Assembly: GCA_024734555.1 (NCBI GenBank)
Contig: JANPWX010000247.1
Location: forward strand, 3,222,593 to 3,286,592
From: Trochalopteron elliotii
Taxonomy: Eukaryota; Chordata; Aves; Passeriformes; Leiothrichidae
Length of the DNA: 64,000 bases
Direction: 5' to 3'
The stretch's first letter is position 1. Every line of letters starts with the position of its first letter. Shown piece by piece: positions 1-13,700 of this stretch. Both the position numbers and the translations under genes were made by a program. The notes beneath the pieces are model-generated. The model was given only the letters and a program-made list of their open reading frames with translations, made no database searches and was not told the origin of the DNA.

Positions 1-1156
1 ATGTGGGTTCCACCCCTTTTTAAAGGGAAACTTCAAAAGGGTCATCTCACATTTTTTTCTGCATTTGATTTTTTTTGTGATTTACAGAATATAGATAATT
101 TTCACTGAAAAGAAGAAAGGTGAAGGTGATCTAAATGTTGTATTAGACTAATTAAATGGAAAACTTAGCAGCAGCAACAGTAACAAAATAGAGTAACAAA
201 AGCCAAATCAAGTTTTCTACCTGTGTAATCGGTAAGTTGTTTCAAAGAACTGAAGCTCTTTCAGAATTTGTAAAACCAGGATATTTTATATCCCATTTTG
301 TCCCAGAATTTGTGAAGTAAAATTAGTCCCACTCTTTATTGAAAGTAAGAGCACTCTGCAACCTCTAAGAGAAAAAGTGAAGTGATAACAAATGCTTCCT
401 TGAAAGTCTGTCTTGAGAAAAAAAATTGCAAATTAATCCAAAAGAGAGTTTTTCCAGTAAAATCTTCGTCAATACATTCAAGAAAAAGGAATAATGTGTG
501 AAACACTGTGCCTATTTCTGTTATATTGTCTGCACTTTTTGAATCCTTTTCTTGTATTTGAAACACTCAAATTAATATTTTTTTTCTGTAAATAGCATAT
601 GTTGTGTGTTTTACCTATAATTTGCCATTTTGTACGGAAGAACTTACCTCCACAGTTCTGTCTTCTGACAACTGTCAGCAAACTGTAGTAGACCACAAAC
701 AGTTAAATCCTGAGACAAGTGATAAACAGATTGCAATGAAATAATTCAGCTTATGAGGGGGTGGAGTTTCTTCCTGCATTCTTTTCTGTGTAGCGAATAG
801 TGTCCTTATTTATGTTTGTAGATAGGCAAGGAATATATACATTACTCATTCTTGATTTAAAAGATGGCTTGTAAATGGCTAAGAGATAAGTAACTTTGTC
901 TCTCGAGAGAAAAGAGTAATCTCATACAAAACTGAACCTGCTTAATAAGTTCAACCCTGTGCCATCTCCAGATAGCTACCCTTCTGACTGTAGCACATAC
1001 CTGTTCATTATGTAATCCTCAAATATAAAATATTACATATGTGAGAGGATTTGGGTAAAGAACATATTTCCAGAATTTACATCTGATAGTTTGAATATCC
1101 CAACACTTTTTCAATACTTACCAGCTTCTACAGAATATTATCTTAACTCCTAATTC
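1..1156. other. Unique AT-rich noncoding DNA
   Basis: No repeat family, exon or RNA gene is recognisable here. Short open frames on the minus strand at 336-696 are low-complexity and resemble no protein I know. The stretch ends where the CR1 tail begins. Confidence 0.6.
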
Positions 1157-1678
1157 TCACAGAATCACAGAATCAATTAAGTTGGAAAAAACCTCTGAGA
1201 CCATTGAGTTCAACCTATGGTCAAACACCACCATTTCAACTGACCATGGCACTTCTCAGTCTTTCCTTAAACACCTCCAGGGACCGGGACCCCATTACTT
1301 CCCTGGGCAGTCCATTCTGATGGCCAATCACCCTCCTGTGAAGAAATTCCTCATATTATCCAACCTAAACCTCCCCTGGTGAAGCTTGATGCTGTGTCCT
1401 CTTGTCCTGTCGCTGGTTGCCTGGGAGAAGAGATCGACCCTCACCTGACTACAGCCTCCTTTCATGTATTTGTAGAGAGTGATAAGGTCTCCCCTGAGAC
1501 TTCTTTTCCCCAGGTTAAACAAGCCCAGCTCCCTCAGCTGCTCCTCATCACAATTGTGCTCCAGACCCTTCACCAGCTTTGTTGCCCTTCTCTGGACACA
1601 CTCCAGCACCTCAATGTCCCTCCTGAATTCAGGACCCAAGAATTGGACAAGTATTCAAGGTGCTCCTCACTGAAATGC
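1157..1678 (-). mobile_element. 5'-truncated CR1 LINE, 3' end
   Basis: The plus strand opens with the reverse complement of a CR1 3' end (tcacagaatcacagaatc), followed by the usual 'gttggaaaaaacctctgag ... gttcaacc' block. On the minus strand, 1328-1639 encodes 103 residues typical of the C-terminal end of CR1 ORF2. Recognisable pieces are [37 protein letters not shown] and [20 protein letters not shown]1 encodes an endonuclease/reverse transcriptase and moves by target-primed reverse transcription; this region lies downstream of the catalytic RT palm. Only about 520 bp of a roughly 4.5-kb element remain, the usual 5' truncation, so it cannot move. It has several substitutions relative to the CR1 sequence I recall and is not very young. 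Family assignment is secure; subfamily is not determined. Confidence 0.95.
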
Positions 1679-3069
1679 AAAGAAAACAAGCAACAGCCCC
1701 CCAAAAATAACAACTCCCAACTTCCATTTGCAGTCTTAATTCCATAGATTTTCTGGAAGCACTTCTAACTACTGAACTTGACACTAAAGTCACCATTGAC
1801 ATCCTGGCCTAGAATCACCACACTCATTCCTAGTAGTCATGTTCTGTCCAACTCCTTATCTGATGCTGCAGGGAAACAAAGAACTCCTCTCTATCAGAGG
1901 GAGTAGTAAAACAGAGAAGCAGTTAACTTGTGTGTCTCACAGCCCCTCTTGAAATCTTAAATAGAGTCTAGTACCAAGTTACTTAATAAGGCCTTAGGGA
2001 TTTTTCTGGGGGAAGTTTTGCAAAGGGAATTTCAGTATATTGCATTTGAATCAGATTTTGCTCCTATATAATAGAAGCTTGGAGTCAAGAAATAGAAGAA
2101 AAAAGAAACCTAGGGTATGTGTGTTAGCAAAATGAACTGTATCAGAGCCCACTCTGGTCTTCTGACCAAATAGAAGGATTTAGCTAAGCAGTGGTATTAA
2201 GCTCTTACCTTTGAAATCAGCCATTTTGGATATGCTTAGTAGGAGTTGCTGATGATTTGTGCAGACAACCAAGATGTGCCCAAAACTTGTCTTGAAGTTT
2301 TCTAGCCAGGGCAGAGAGGTGATATTAACTGATTTAACTTACTGGTTTAATGATAAAAATGACAAAGCTTCACTGGCAGGAGAGAGGACAGTATATATTT
2401 AATCCACAAACACAAACTGAACGCTAAAAATTTAAAGGGAATTAAACAATTTCTTGACAGGTAGGAGATGAAATCATAAGTAATTGAATTGCATACATAC
2501 AGGTAGAATTTAGAAAAAAAATTAGATCCTCTATGATTCTGACCACAAGATGCCTTTTTAAGCATGACTTTTTACTTAATTTAATGGGGATTCTGGTAAT
2601 AATATGAGCTGTGCTTATTTATATTTGAGGAAGGGAAAAGTGACAGAGAAAGGAAGAGTTTTGATTTGTGTGTGAGGGGGTTAACATACTGGTAGATTCA
2701 TTATGATTTATCTTGCTGCAGTGTTAGAGCTGTAATCAAATATATTTACCACAAGTATAAAAGCCAGATAATGTAGTATATTATCTACTGCCTGTGGCAG
2801 ATTTTATTGTTAAAGAGCACATGAGGGTTGTGGGACAAGCTACTGTGTATTTGTTTCTAGCTCTTAAGTTTTCAGCACTGCATTTTTTCTGACACGCATA
2901 AGTGATATAAGGCTTTTACACTGCAACAAACAAGACATAAATTTACAAAATGGGAGGGGGGGTATTTTATATATTAATATTAGCAGTACTATATTTTCTG
3001 GATTTTTGTTAAGAAAACATAGGAAATCTATACATAATGCATTATGTATTTCTCTCTCCATGTCTACAG
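1679..3069. other. Unique AT-rich noncoding DNA
   Basis: I see no repeat family or gene here. The open frames at 2347-2565 and 2864-3061 on the minus strand are short and unrecognised. Confidence 0.55.
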
Positions 3070-3145
3070 ATGGAGCAGCTGAGAATTCACAGGTATCTAT
3101 GTGATCCAGGGAATCTTTGTAGGATCATTGATGAAAAACCATTTG
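3070..3145 (+). other. Candidate exon, 76 bp, unrecognised
   Basis: The segment is preceded by a pyrimidine-rich tract ending in an acceptor (ctctctccatgtctacag) and followed by a good donor (gtaagt at 3146-3151). Only one of three forward frames is open. It gives 25 codons, starting MEQLRIHRYLCDPGN and ending CRIIDEKPF, plus one base; the other two frames contain stops. I do not recognise the peptide. Chance could produce this: a 25-codon open frame is not rare, and acceptor and donor matches are frequent in AT-rich DNA. It could also be a noncoding RNA exon. It lies on the strand that the LTR orientation bias suggests for a host gene. Confidence 0.2.
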
Positions 3146-3966
3146 GTAAGTCTTGGATTTTAATAGCTATTTAGACATCATGATCAAAGGGATGTGTTGC
3201 TAAAAGCACTCCAGTAGGTCCAGCTTCTGAGTTTTCTGTTTTGAATGGAAAAATAGGTTGAAATTATTCTGTAGTGGTTTGTAACTTCTATTTAGATTAT
3301 TTTTTGTGGGTTATTTGTTGATTTTTGGTTGGGTGGTTTGGTTTGGGTTTGTTTGTTTGTTTGTTTGTTTTGGGTTTTTTGGGGGGGAGTGGGGCTGGGG
3401 GGGGGTTGTGTCTGGAAATAAGTAATTTCTGTGAATCACACTATCCTGTACAATGTCACTTACGTGAGTTAAAAGAAGAATATTTACCAAAATATCTTAA
3501 ATCAAAATATTTCCTCTTATGGACCTAACCCAACTGGCTCTACTAACTCAGGCTATGTCAGAAGGTGTAACAACATTCCTACTTGTACCATCCAGAGATT
3601 TCTAGCATTGTAAATCTCTTTTCTTGACTTGCAGTGGGCTTTATTTGGTAGTAACAGTGTCAGTGTGGTTGGAACACAGCAGAATGTCTAACAGAATATC
3701 TTTTGCAGAGGTTACAGTATTGTCTCGAGCATAACTATGTGCACTATATAGAGAAACACTCTGATCCTGCACAAGTTTTCTGAATGCCACCAATGACACA
3801 GGACTTATTCATGTTATGTTCATTACATCTTTGATCCTTTAACAGTAAGATTCATTGTCTTAAATATCTCCTACTGGTTTATGAAACCTCTCAAGGACTT
3901 CTGCTTTCTCCCTGTGATAGGGAAGGCTGCAATTTCAGAGGGAAAAAGATTTGCCTGAAGTGTCCA
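3146..3966. other. Unique noncoding DNA
   Basis: Apart from the GTTT/G-rich tract at 3347-3405, I see no repeat family or gene between the candidate exon and the degraded LTR. Confidence 0.5.
3347..3405 (+). repeat. (GTTT)n microsatellite plus G-rich tract
   Basis: About six tandem GTTT units are followed by G runs at 3381-3387 (7 G), 3391-3394 (4 G) and 3397-3405 (9 G). The G runs sit one to three bases apart and could fold into an intramolecular G-quadruplex on the plus strand. The 67-residue open frame over this tract (3325-3528) is low complexity and not a gene. Confidence 0.8.
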
Positions 3967-4400
3967 TGATGGTTTGACCTGGTTCAGCAGCCAAACATCC
4001 AGCCTCTGTCTTGATCATTCCCCTCTCCCTTGGGATGAGGAGAAAATAGAAGGAAGGTCAGAAGACTTATGTATATAGTCTTATAGAATGAAGGCAGAAA
4101 CTATGCATAGTAGCAAATAGAAAAGAGGAATTTATTCACTATCCACTAGCAGGCAGATGTCCATCCACTTCCTGGAGACCATGTTCCCAGCATGAGTAAC
4201 AGTTTCTTGGGAAGACAAACACCACAGCCATGAATGTTCCTCTTTTCCTCTCTTTTCTCTAAGCTGTTCTTGCTAAGCACGACATCACACAGGATGAGAT
4301 CTCTCTTTGTTCTCTCTGGGTCAGCTGTCCCACCCCCAGCCTATTTACTTACAAATATAGTTCCTTCAGGCTATTTGTAGGAAAACAATTACAGTTCTCA
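3967..4400 (-). mobile_element. Degraded ERVL-type LTR fragment
   Basis: The left edge (tgatggtttgacctgg) resembles the reverse complement of the 3' end of avian ERVL-type LTRs, which finish near GGTCAAACC or GGTTAAACC. It is followed by the expected 'cattcccctctcccttggga' block. At 4230-4350 the sequence has the reverse complement of the U3/promoter region of the same class (cgacatcaca, gatgagatctctctttg, then ggtcagctgtccca). The order on the plus strand is therefore U5 end, R, then U3, meaning a minus-strand LTR. The U3 distal part is poorly matched beyond about 4345, so the right boundary is uncertain. I see no flanking duplication and no internal retroviral sequence. Assigned from memory of avian LTR consensus features; no alignment was made. 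Confidence 0.6.
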
Positions 4401-4727
4401 CTTTTCTGGATTTAGAAGAGGTATTTAACAATAAAGCAAAATTTATTCACTAATTATTTTATTCCAGTTGATTTGTGTTTTTCTCTATCTTCCCCTTATT
4501 CATTTCTTTGACTACCACATACTCCTTCCTTCTTCTGGCTTCTTTTCAAACCCTGAATACTTTTAAGGAGTCTCTAAAGGAAAGAGAAATACAGATAGTG
4601 GCCTCTCTTTAAAGGAGGGCTGCAAAGCACATACGCTAAAGGAGATTGACATGGAAACATGCAGAATTACTGCTAACACCTGTCAGTAATGTAATGTTCA
4701 GAACCACCACATATCAGCTTATAAAAT

Positions 4728-4762
<35 letters not shown>

Positions 4763-7700
4763 TGTGAAATCAATTCCCAAAGAAAGCAAAGCAAAACAAA
4801 TAAGCAACTCCTAAAGAAAGAATGAAATCCTTCAGAACTTGCAAAATTTGCAGGTCAGTAATGAAAACTGAAAAGGCTGGAAGACAAAATCTGACATCCC
4901 TCACAATAAGATTGTGCAGTCTTTAATATGACTCCTATATACACATTTTTTGCAGTATTGTATGGTGATCTGTAAAACTGAGAAAGTTGCCTGTCATAGT
5001 ACAAGGGAGAGATGAAGCTTGCTGACAGCTATTGGCTGTATTGGTTTGTCCTTAATATTCAAACTGGATGGTGCCTTTTTTCTGCATGATTATTGAACAC
5101 ATTCTGCAGACAGCATTCTTTATTTTCTACAGTTTATAAGCCCTTTGCAGAAATTAGTTTTCCTCTACAATATTCTCTTTGTTCAAATGACATCTTATTT
5201 CATGTATGAGGGTTGTGAATTTTGCTGTCTTTGAGTCTGTATTAGTATCAGATATGTTCAGAAAACACATTTCCACAATTTAATTTGCATGAATGCAGGA
5301 TATGTGAAACCCAGAAACAACAAATATAAGATTAAGCACTTCCCTAAAAAGTTTTGGGTTTAAAAATGAAACATTTTATTAGCCTGACAAAGGAATTCCT
5401 TTGCAGAAGCAGGAATTCTCATGTTTTATTAAAATATTTTATTTACTTTAGTGGTCACCGTATACTGTTTTCCAAAGTGTTGTAAGCAAGATCCAAGTCT
5501 TAAGCAGAAGTCTGGTTTACTACATGAACTGGTTCAGTTCTTAAGTCTGATATACACAAAAATATTTGCAAATGTGAACTATTTAGTCCACTCTTCCTCC
5601 CAACTTTCATCCATTAAATTTCTCTCTACACTCCCATATGTGCTGGAAATCTGCTCTGTCTGGCAGCGCCCTTTCTGTCACTGATCCTTCTTTTCTAGTC
5701 TCTTGGAGTAACTGACATACCAGGTTATGCAACTGGTTCTGGCAAAGCTTGAAAGGAAAAATAAAAACTCTTAATAGAACATCTGCATATAATTGGGGAG
5801 AAAAAAACCAAACCAGGCAAACTGAAGAATCCAAGTCCTTCTTGAAGTCTAGACTAAGAGTAGCAAGCTTCAAGACATATACAGAACAACACAGTGCTAG
5901 TTTATTAGACGAGTTGAGAGGAAAATTTAGTTGGCAGTTGTAGAGCAGAGGAGGCAAGGAGAAGGAAAATCTCTGGTCTCTGTGGGACAGACAGTTATTT
6001 ATGTTGTATGGTTGGCTCTTGGCACAGGAGTGTCTTATTTATTCTCTTAAGAGAAGGTGACTGAGCACTGGTGGCACAGTGTGGCTGCCTATGAGCTGGA
6101 ACCATAGCCCCTGTACTGATGCTCCTTTTATTTAAGGGGGAAATCCTAACAGTGCATCTATAAGGGATGGAGTAGATATTTGACATTATTCTAGAAATCA
6201 CATTATTTTTGGTAGTTTCTGAATCATAATAACCAAATATGCCTGAAATTTTCCCAAGTCATAAAGAAGAAAAAAATTCAAGCTCAATTAAATTATGGTA
6301 CATTAAACACTGCTTTTATGTCAGATTTTTCAAATCCAAATCTATATCTGATCAGATTCTCCTCGCAGTGACATATGTGCAGGGCCAAAACAACCCAAAT
6401 TACATTGCCAAAGTACTTGGAATGCACTGTAGAAGCTAACAAGAATGTATTTCTTTCCTATATGGGCCATGATGATGCTTCCACTGTGATTCAGCTCAGA
6501 CCTTTGTTCAGACTTCCAGCTCTCTAGAAGAGTTAAGCAGTTTAAGATTCTTCTGAAAACCAAATGCTCTGCTACCTCTTTCAATTTCTCCTATCTTGGC
6601 TGTCACAAATTTCCCTTACAAAGCTGTGAATTCACTGATTTGAGACTTTTCTTTTGTCTAATTCTTTGCACAAATCTTAATTTTTTCAAACCATGAAATT
6701 AGATGTTCGGGTTTACAAGTTTGCTGCCAATTTGGAATGACTAAGTTACAAAGACCTACTGTCTTTCTCAGTGTTTTGTCATTTTTCTATGACTACTACT
6801 GCTATTTTTATTTATATTTGTACTCCTATTTTAGTTTCAAGGCATATTATTAATTATTATCTGTGTTTGTCTCCAATAATTCAATGAGTTATTTGATGCT
6901 TTAAGACTGACCAGGCTGCATGAGATAACTGTAGCTTTCATTATAGATTTCTCAGTTCCCTGGTATGACAGACTTCTGCCACCAAACTGAAAACCTGAAG
7001 AGCAGCATATATCCTTTGGCTTCATTTTAGGCACCAAGGCACAAAACAATGGCTTACACATAAAAGAGCACAGAAGAAGTTTTGTGCCCTGATACCATTA
7101 CAGATTTCTGAAGTGACATGCAATCCATATAAACATTCCTTTTATAGCTTTTCATGAGTTCAGTGTAGGTTTTCTGTCACTCTGAAAAGAACAAGTGTGG
7201 GCAGGTGCTGTGCACTTTTCTTCTCATGGCTCTGCAGATGCTTTAAAGCTTTCCTTTAATGGAACTGCACAACAGTATGTAGTGGTGCTGTGAACACCTG
7301 GCGAGTAATTAAAGCCACGAGGTTCTGTTCTTGACATAAACCAGTCTCATGCTAAGCCCCGCAGAACTGAAAGCCCACATGCTGCATTATAGCCTGCACA
7401 GTCTCCTCCAATGACAGTGCAGTCATAGCCCTTCAGACAGACTGACATTTTTCATCTCAGTGAGTGATGGGGAAACTCACCCTCATCTTAGAGTTTGTCA
7501 TGTTTGTATATTCATCCAACAAGGCCATGAACTGTGGCTAGAGGTCGCTTGACTCTATTTTTAGACAGATTTTAGGCCCATTACTAGCAAATATATCTCA
7601 AATTCTTCACATTCCATTCTGTATCACTGGCAGTGAAAGACTTTACCTTACACTTAGTAATGAATCAAACAATAATTTTATATAAGGGCACTGTTAATCT

Positions 7701-10700
7701 TAATACCTTCCTCCGTGACAGTAATGTTTCTCCTAATGTACTTTGATGGTGCAATCACCATGACATAGCTTGTTAATACATTAATTGAACCTGCTTTTGT
7801 GATTAATATATATACATTATTAGTTCATTTTAAAGCTAAGAGGTGAACATTCTAAAAAGCATATGCAAAATGATAATAATAACTTTATATATGACTAATC
7901 TCTGCATTTTGAAATTTGGTCACATAAAAATATTTTTTTTACAAGGAAATTTTCAAGACAGGAATGGTTTTGGTGTGTTCCTAGGATTTTTTTCTTTTTT
8001 TTTTTTTTAAATAAGCTTTATCACTTTTTTGTACTGTGAGTATTAGTAATGGAAATTAAATTATGCTTGACAAAATAAATAGATAAATTCCTTTTAATGA
8101 TCCCTTACATTTAAAATTTTACAGTTTGTTGATATAACTGTGTTGGTTTGCTTATCTATTAATATGCAGCATTAAGCAATTTCCTTTGTTTATTTCTGTC
8201 ATTAGTGAGTTAACAACAGTGTCTCATAAAGCTGCATAAGACAAAAACAGTGGTGCATGCATCTGATTCTCTTTCAAACAAATGTTCTAGAAAAGTGTAA
8301 AATGATTAATTTTTTACTTTGTTTGTTGGCTTCAAAGAATTTTGGGAATCCAGCTAGTCATGTCATACTTACAATTTGAAGATATTTTGGTAGATAGTAT
8401 TATGCAAAAAAAGAAAGGATTTGCAAACTTTCTTAAAAGGAAAATATGTTTTTTCTGTTTTTTTCCGAAATTAAGCAGGGAAGCTTAGTCTTTCAGAATT
8501 TCCCAATATGCAAATCTGAGGAGGATTTAGGAAATATACATCTGAAAATCTTAAGATAAGAGCTCATTTGTTTGACTGTGTTCCTTCTTTTAATTTATGG
8601 CTAACTGAAAAGATGCTGAAAAAAAGAAAAACAACAAAAGTTTCTGTGTATCCTCAAGTTCATAGGAACTTTATTACCATGCAGATTTACTCAGTCTCAG
8701 TCAGAATCACTGCTGATCTCTCTGAAATGTTACAGGTCCACTTATCACCAGTTCCCAGGTGACCGATCTGCAATTTATTCATATCAGAAACCGTTTTTCC
8801 TCTGGGCACTCTGATTTTAATGTGGGCTGTATATCATCAGGCAATGACAAGAACAGAGGGATTGATCTCTCCTGGCCTAATAAGCTTATTTTTATCTTCA
8901 ACTTTGCCTTTGTAGTGGAGGAGATATTATAAGCTGTCTGACACTTATTTAGAGATGTATACACAGAAGAAACAACTCCCAGTAGCTTCAGGGTGTGAGC
9001 TATGTGTGCTCAAGCAAAATTCATGAAAACACTTCATAATAATCTTTGCAAGAAACAAAACTTTTAATAGGAGAAATTTTCTGTTCCTAACCCAGAAACT
9101 TTCAACAAATGTTCTTCTCCACACATGAGGTACTCAGGTAAATTGGCACACGCTGACCTGGATTCGGGGACAATGGCTGTAATCTGTCTGCAAAAAGCCC
9201 AGTAGGCTGTACAGAGACTTCATGTCAATCAGAGAAAGAAATGGAAGTTAAACAAGCACTGCTAGATTTTTTGTGCTTTTTTTTCCACATGCTCTGTTTG
9301 TTTAACCAGCAGGGTGTCTCCAGGTGGATGTTAGTGTTCGTGTACAAGGCTTTCACAGAGATTGATGTTCACAGCAACAGCTGAGTTCATTTACAATGCC
9401 GTTCTCTGAAAGCCTTGCTGAATAGATTCCTAAAGACAGTGATTTACTCTCTGTCTTTTCCTCTTTTATTATATTCCACCACCGCTGATGCCTATTCTTA
9501 TTTGATGACTTCAGTATCCTTGCTCAAAGGTGCTCATGCATTTTCAAATTCCGTTACTGTTAAAAAAAGGAGAGAAGGAAGAAGAATGATTGAGCTCTCT
9601 TTGAATGATTGCTGGGCTCTTGCTGCCCTATAACTATTTTAACATGTTGCATTGTCTCAGGGTTACTGGGAGGTGTGAACAGCAAAAACTTCAAAGAAAA
9701 CAGTGCAGCTTCTGGAGAGATCCTCCTACTATGTATTCTTTACTATCTCCTTTCCTATTTAATATGGGCAAGCATAACATTTCAACTGAGGATTAACACT
9801 GGAGAGAATTTAAATAAATGAAGAATTTAAAAGTTTCAACACTTCATTGGAACTTAAAAATTGTTTGTCTGAGGATAACATCCTAGCAGCCTTTTTTTTG
9901 GAATATTTTATTATCTTCAGCCCTAGATATAATGTATATTCCTTCATTCAGTGTGCAATTGGTGGATGAAACTGGCAGAGTTGAACAAAATTTTCTGTTT
10001 GTAACATTCAGCATTTAAATAACTAAATACTTAAATACTTAAGCCCTGGAAAAACAAACAAAAAACTCCCCCACCAAACTACAAAAAAATCCCAACAAAA
10101 AGCCTTCTATACAAGTTTGTTCCTGATAATTTTCCCATTTGATAAGATGGGTAGTGGTTTTGATGCTAGGGTAGGGGACCAAAAGGAATCTGTAAAATAA
10201 TTAATAAATGAGCATATGGAAATAAAGATACTTGAAATGGTCCAGCTTCTGGATCTCCAAGGGTCTCATATGAAAGTAAACATATAGTCACCAAGGAACT
10301 GAACCAAAATCTATGGAAACCACCTAGAGTTTTTTCACTTATGTGTTGGATTTTGGAGAAGGCTTTGAAAAGCTCTCTCAATTTAGCAGTAATGCCATGA
10401 CCCCATTAAATATCTAAATTACAAAGTACTCCCTAAAACTGTACATACTAATTTCAGTGATAAAAATGTTACATCCAGTTCACATCTTTGTTTCAACTTC
10501 CTGTATTTTAATTTCACTTATTTAAATGTTATAAAATTTAAAATAAAGATATATAGGGGAAAGGAGATATAGGGAAAATGTACAGCACACTGCTGTTATA
10601 GCTTAGAAAGCTCCACTCTGTAGCTGAGATTTGCCAAATATAATGCATATTATGTCATTTTTGTCTGTATTCCAGTAGGAGAGATATGTTCATTTCAGTT

Positions 10701-13700
10701 TTCTCAGATAAAAATTGCATTGAACTGTTGTGAGAAGCTTTCAGAAGTATCAAGAATCTGGATGAATTTCCCAACAAAGTGAATTAAATCTTCACTTTAA
10801 GTGGATCTGCCACTTAATAGAACTTCCTTCATTTTTAAAATATGAAGAAAAAGGTACAGAAAAGGTGGGAGACATCTCTGTATCAAAAGATGACGCTGTT
10901 AAGAAGGAAATCCTCAAAGCTTAATAATCTATTGTCAGAACTCTACTCTGTTTGAGCCTTTATTTTACTACCACCTCTAGTTTTAGCTTTCTATGAAAGT
11001 AGAAATATGAAGAGAAAGGATACAGTCTTGTCACTGTCTAATTTCCCTGATTTTCTTTTTAGAGTAACTTGCATGCTTTTTTTTTTTTTTTCTTTGCATT
11101 CAAGAGTCTGGCTTCCTTTTTCTCCTTTCCAACTCAAGCACAGATATTAACAGGATGAAGTTTGCATTACTTCTGCTCATGCATACATAGAAGACATCAG
11201 TCTTACAGGCAGTCTGTCACCTTTAGCTGTTGTCAATGCCTCCTCCAGAAAAAAATCTAACCCTAAGGTTACTAAAGACAGTAGCAGCTAATCTCACATC
11301 ATAAACATAGCAGAGAAATATATGAGAAAGGAACACAATACTTAGCAGTTTCAAAAAAATCCAGTCTTCTAATTCTGGTAACACAGATGCATATCCTAAA
11401 TAGTCAGAAAATCAAATATGGTTCCTGCTAATGTTTTGTTAAGCAATTTTGACAACAACACACATTTGGCCAACTCACAAATAAAGCATGCCTTGTCCTT
11501 TGGATTGTAGATGGTTTGTAGTATGCTAAGAATGACAACAATTACAGAATTGGCATGTATCTGCCAACAGAACAGATGGCTTTGTAGGTGGAGGACAATG
11601 GAGAAGAAAAGAAAGTAAATGCTCAAATGAAATACAAAATAAAAAAGAAATCTTAACTAGATCCTGATATGCAGTATAGAAAAGAACTTGACTTGAAAAT
11701 ATTGCAGTGGCAGGGGAAATAAGGAGATTGTAATGAATTTGAGATGATTTCTGAGAAAAGTATTGGAAGTGGATGGCCATGCTTCTACCACATTAAATCA
11801 CAAATATTCCTTAATCCTCTCCTCCATAAAACTGCTCAGAGTTGGGTTGGTGTAGCTCATTCCAACCTGATGTCTATGTTGCAGTCCAGAAGGCATATGA
11901 AGATATAATATGCAAAGTTAATTTGTAGAAACTGTTCTTATAATGTAAACAGTGCCAAAGTGATCAAAAAATGATTGAAATAGTAACTGTAGTTATGATT
12001 TTGAATAGCTAAAAAAGCTAAGGCATATTCATAGTCCCATTTCCTTTATCCTTATACTTCAGTGGCCACCTATTCAATCAATGCCACAGAGCACTTGTAC
12101 ACTGGTACTGACATTTTCCTACAGCAGAAATTGTTTTTCCCTTACATCTCTGATAGATGCTTTGCAATATACTGAGCAAAAATATATCTGTGCCCCACTC
12201 ATTTCACAGTCTAGGAAACAAACAGATTTCTGTGTGTAAATGAAGAGAAAGATACAGGGAAGTATATATTGTGATATGATACTGAGTAGAAATAGTGGAA
12301 GACAGATACCAGTAGCTGAAATGCTACCCTTTAATTTTAATTTTTTTAAACCACTAGAACAAAAAGAAATTTTAAAAGAAAGATTTTTAGTGGTAAAATG
12401 AAATAGATCTGCAGAAATCCTCAGTGACTTTTCCCCATGTATGATAGACAGAATTGGAATAAGTGAACAAAGATCCTATTTGAAAATGTAATGAATTGAA
12501 TATAGCAGTATAGCCAGTTAGAACTGTGACTTAACCTCAATAGTAAACAAAAGACAACAAGAAGGGTGAATATCAGCTAAGAAATACTGTTAAAAAGGCC
12601 GTGGTAAGACAGCAAATAAAGAAAACTACATTCTTATTGATCCACTAAGCAGACAACAGATTCACACCATTTCCCTTTAATTCAAAATACTGTTAACAAA
12701 TGAGAGCAGGGTAAACCATATGCTAATGCAATCAAGTTTTCAAAATGGTGATTTGCTCTGTTGAGACAAAATCATACGTAATGTAATTTGGGACAAATTC
12801 TACGTGCTTGATGACTTCTGAACTTCCTATCCATTACTGCATCAAGTCCATATTTGGTCCAAGTTATTTTTTTATTATTATTATTTATAGTAGGTGATAT
12901 TTGTCTCCTTGTTTTATTGCCACCTGTAAGTACCTGTAGTTCCAGTTTGTTCTCCTGGACAGCATTCTTTAAAGTCTAGTCACTCTGTATGCCCACACTA
13001 TCTCATCTCATTTCACCTTGCCAGGCCCTTCTACATGACTGCAAAGGACTTTTATTGAAGAGGGAGAATTTCACACTGAAGATTGCTTCTTGTGAATTCA
13101 TCCATGAAGTGTTTTTTTCCTTATATAGCTGTATATTCACACGTAAATGAGTCATATTGCTGAGGCACCAGTGAACAGCACAGAAGCCAAAAATAAATTC
13201 CCATTGTCCCAGACTGTCTCAGGTACTGGGACTTAATAGGACAGATTTTTTTTTGCTTAGTTTTCTATTTTTCATTGTATTTCTTTATTTTTTGGTTCCT
13301 TAGTATCTTTTCTTTCAGCTCTTTTGTTTTATTTTATACTGGATAATTTATCTGTGAGACCTTTCAACAAGAAGAAGTTGTTCTTTCAAATTTTGTTGAA
13401 GAATTTGACTCTTTTTGTGGACACTTCTGTCTCCAATCAGATGTGAATTACAATGGCTTGCTCTTCTTTTTCAGGGTCTGTTTCCAGTTTTCATGACTGC
13501 TATCTTTAAGGCAAACACTTTTATCAAATATCCTTCAAGAAATGGCCATTAAGGAGAAACGACAAGAGAGAGAAATGGTCTAAGTTAGCTCTCATATTAC
13601 TGAACAAATGTGTTGTTTCTGTTCAACATCAAACTGTTCATGAGTTACCACACTGGTTACAAAAATCAGATTCAAAGCCATAAGAGGTGCTGAAGTGATA

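Noticed and set aside
4732..4760. Poly(A) tail of a processed pseudogene on the minus strand
   Set aside because: The adjacent sequence shows no transcript-like or coding similarity and no duplication flanks it.
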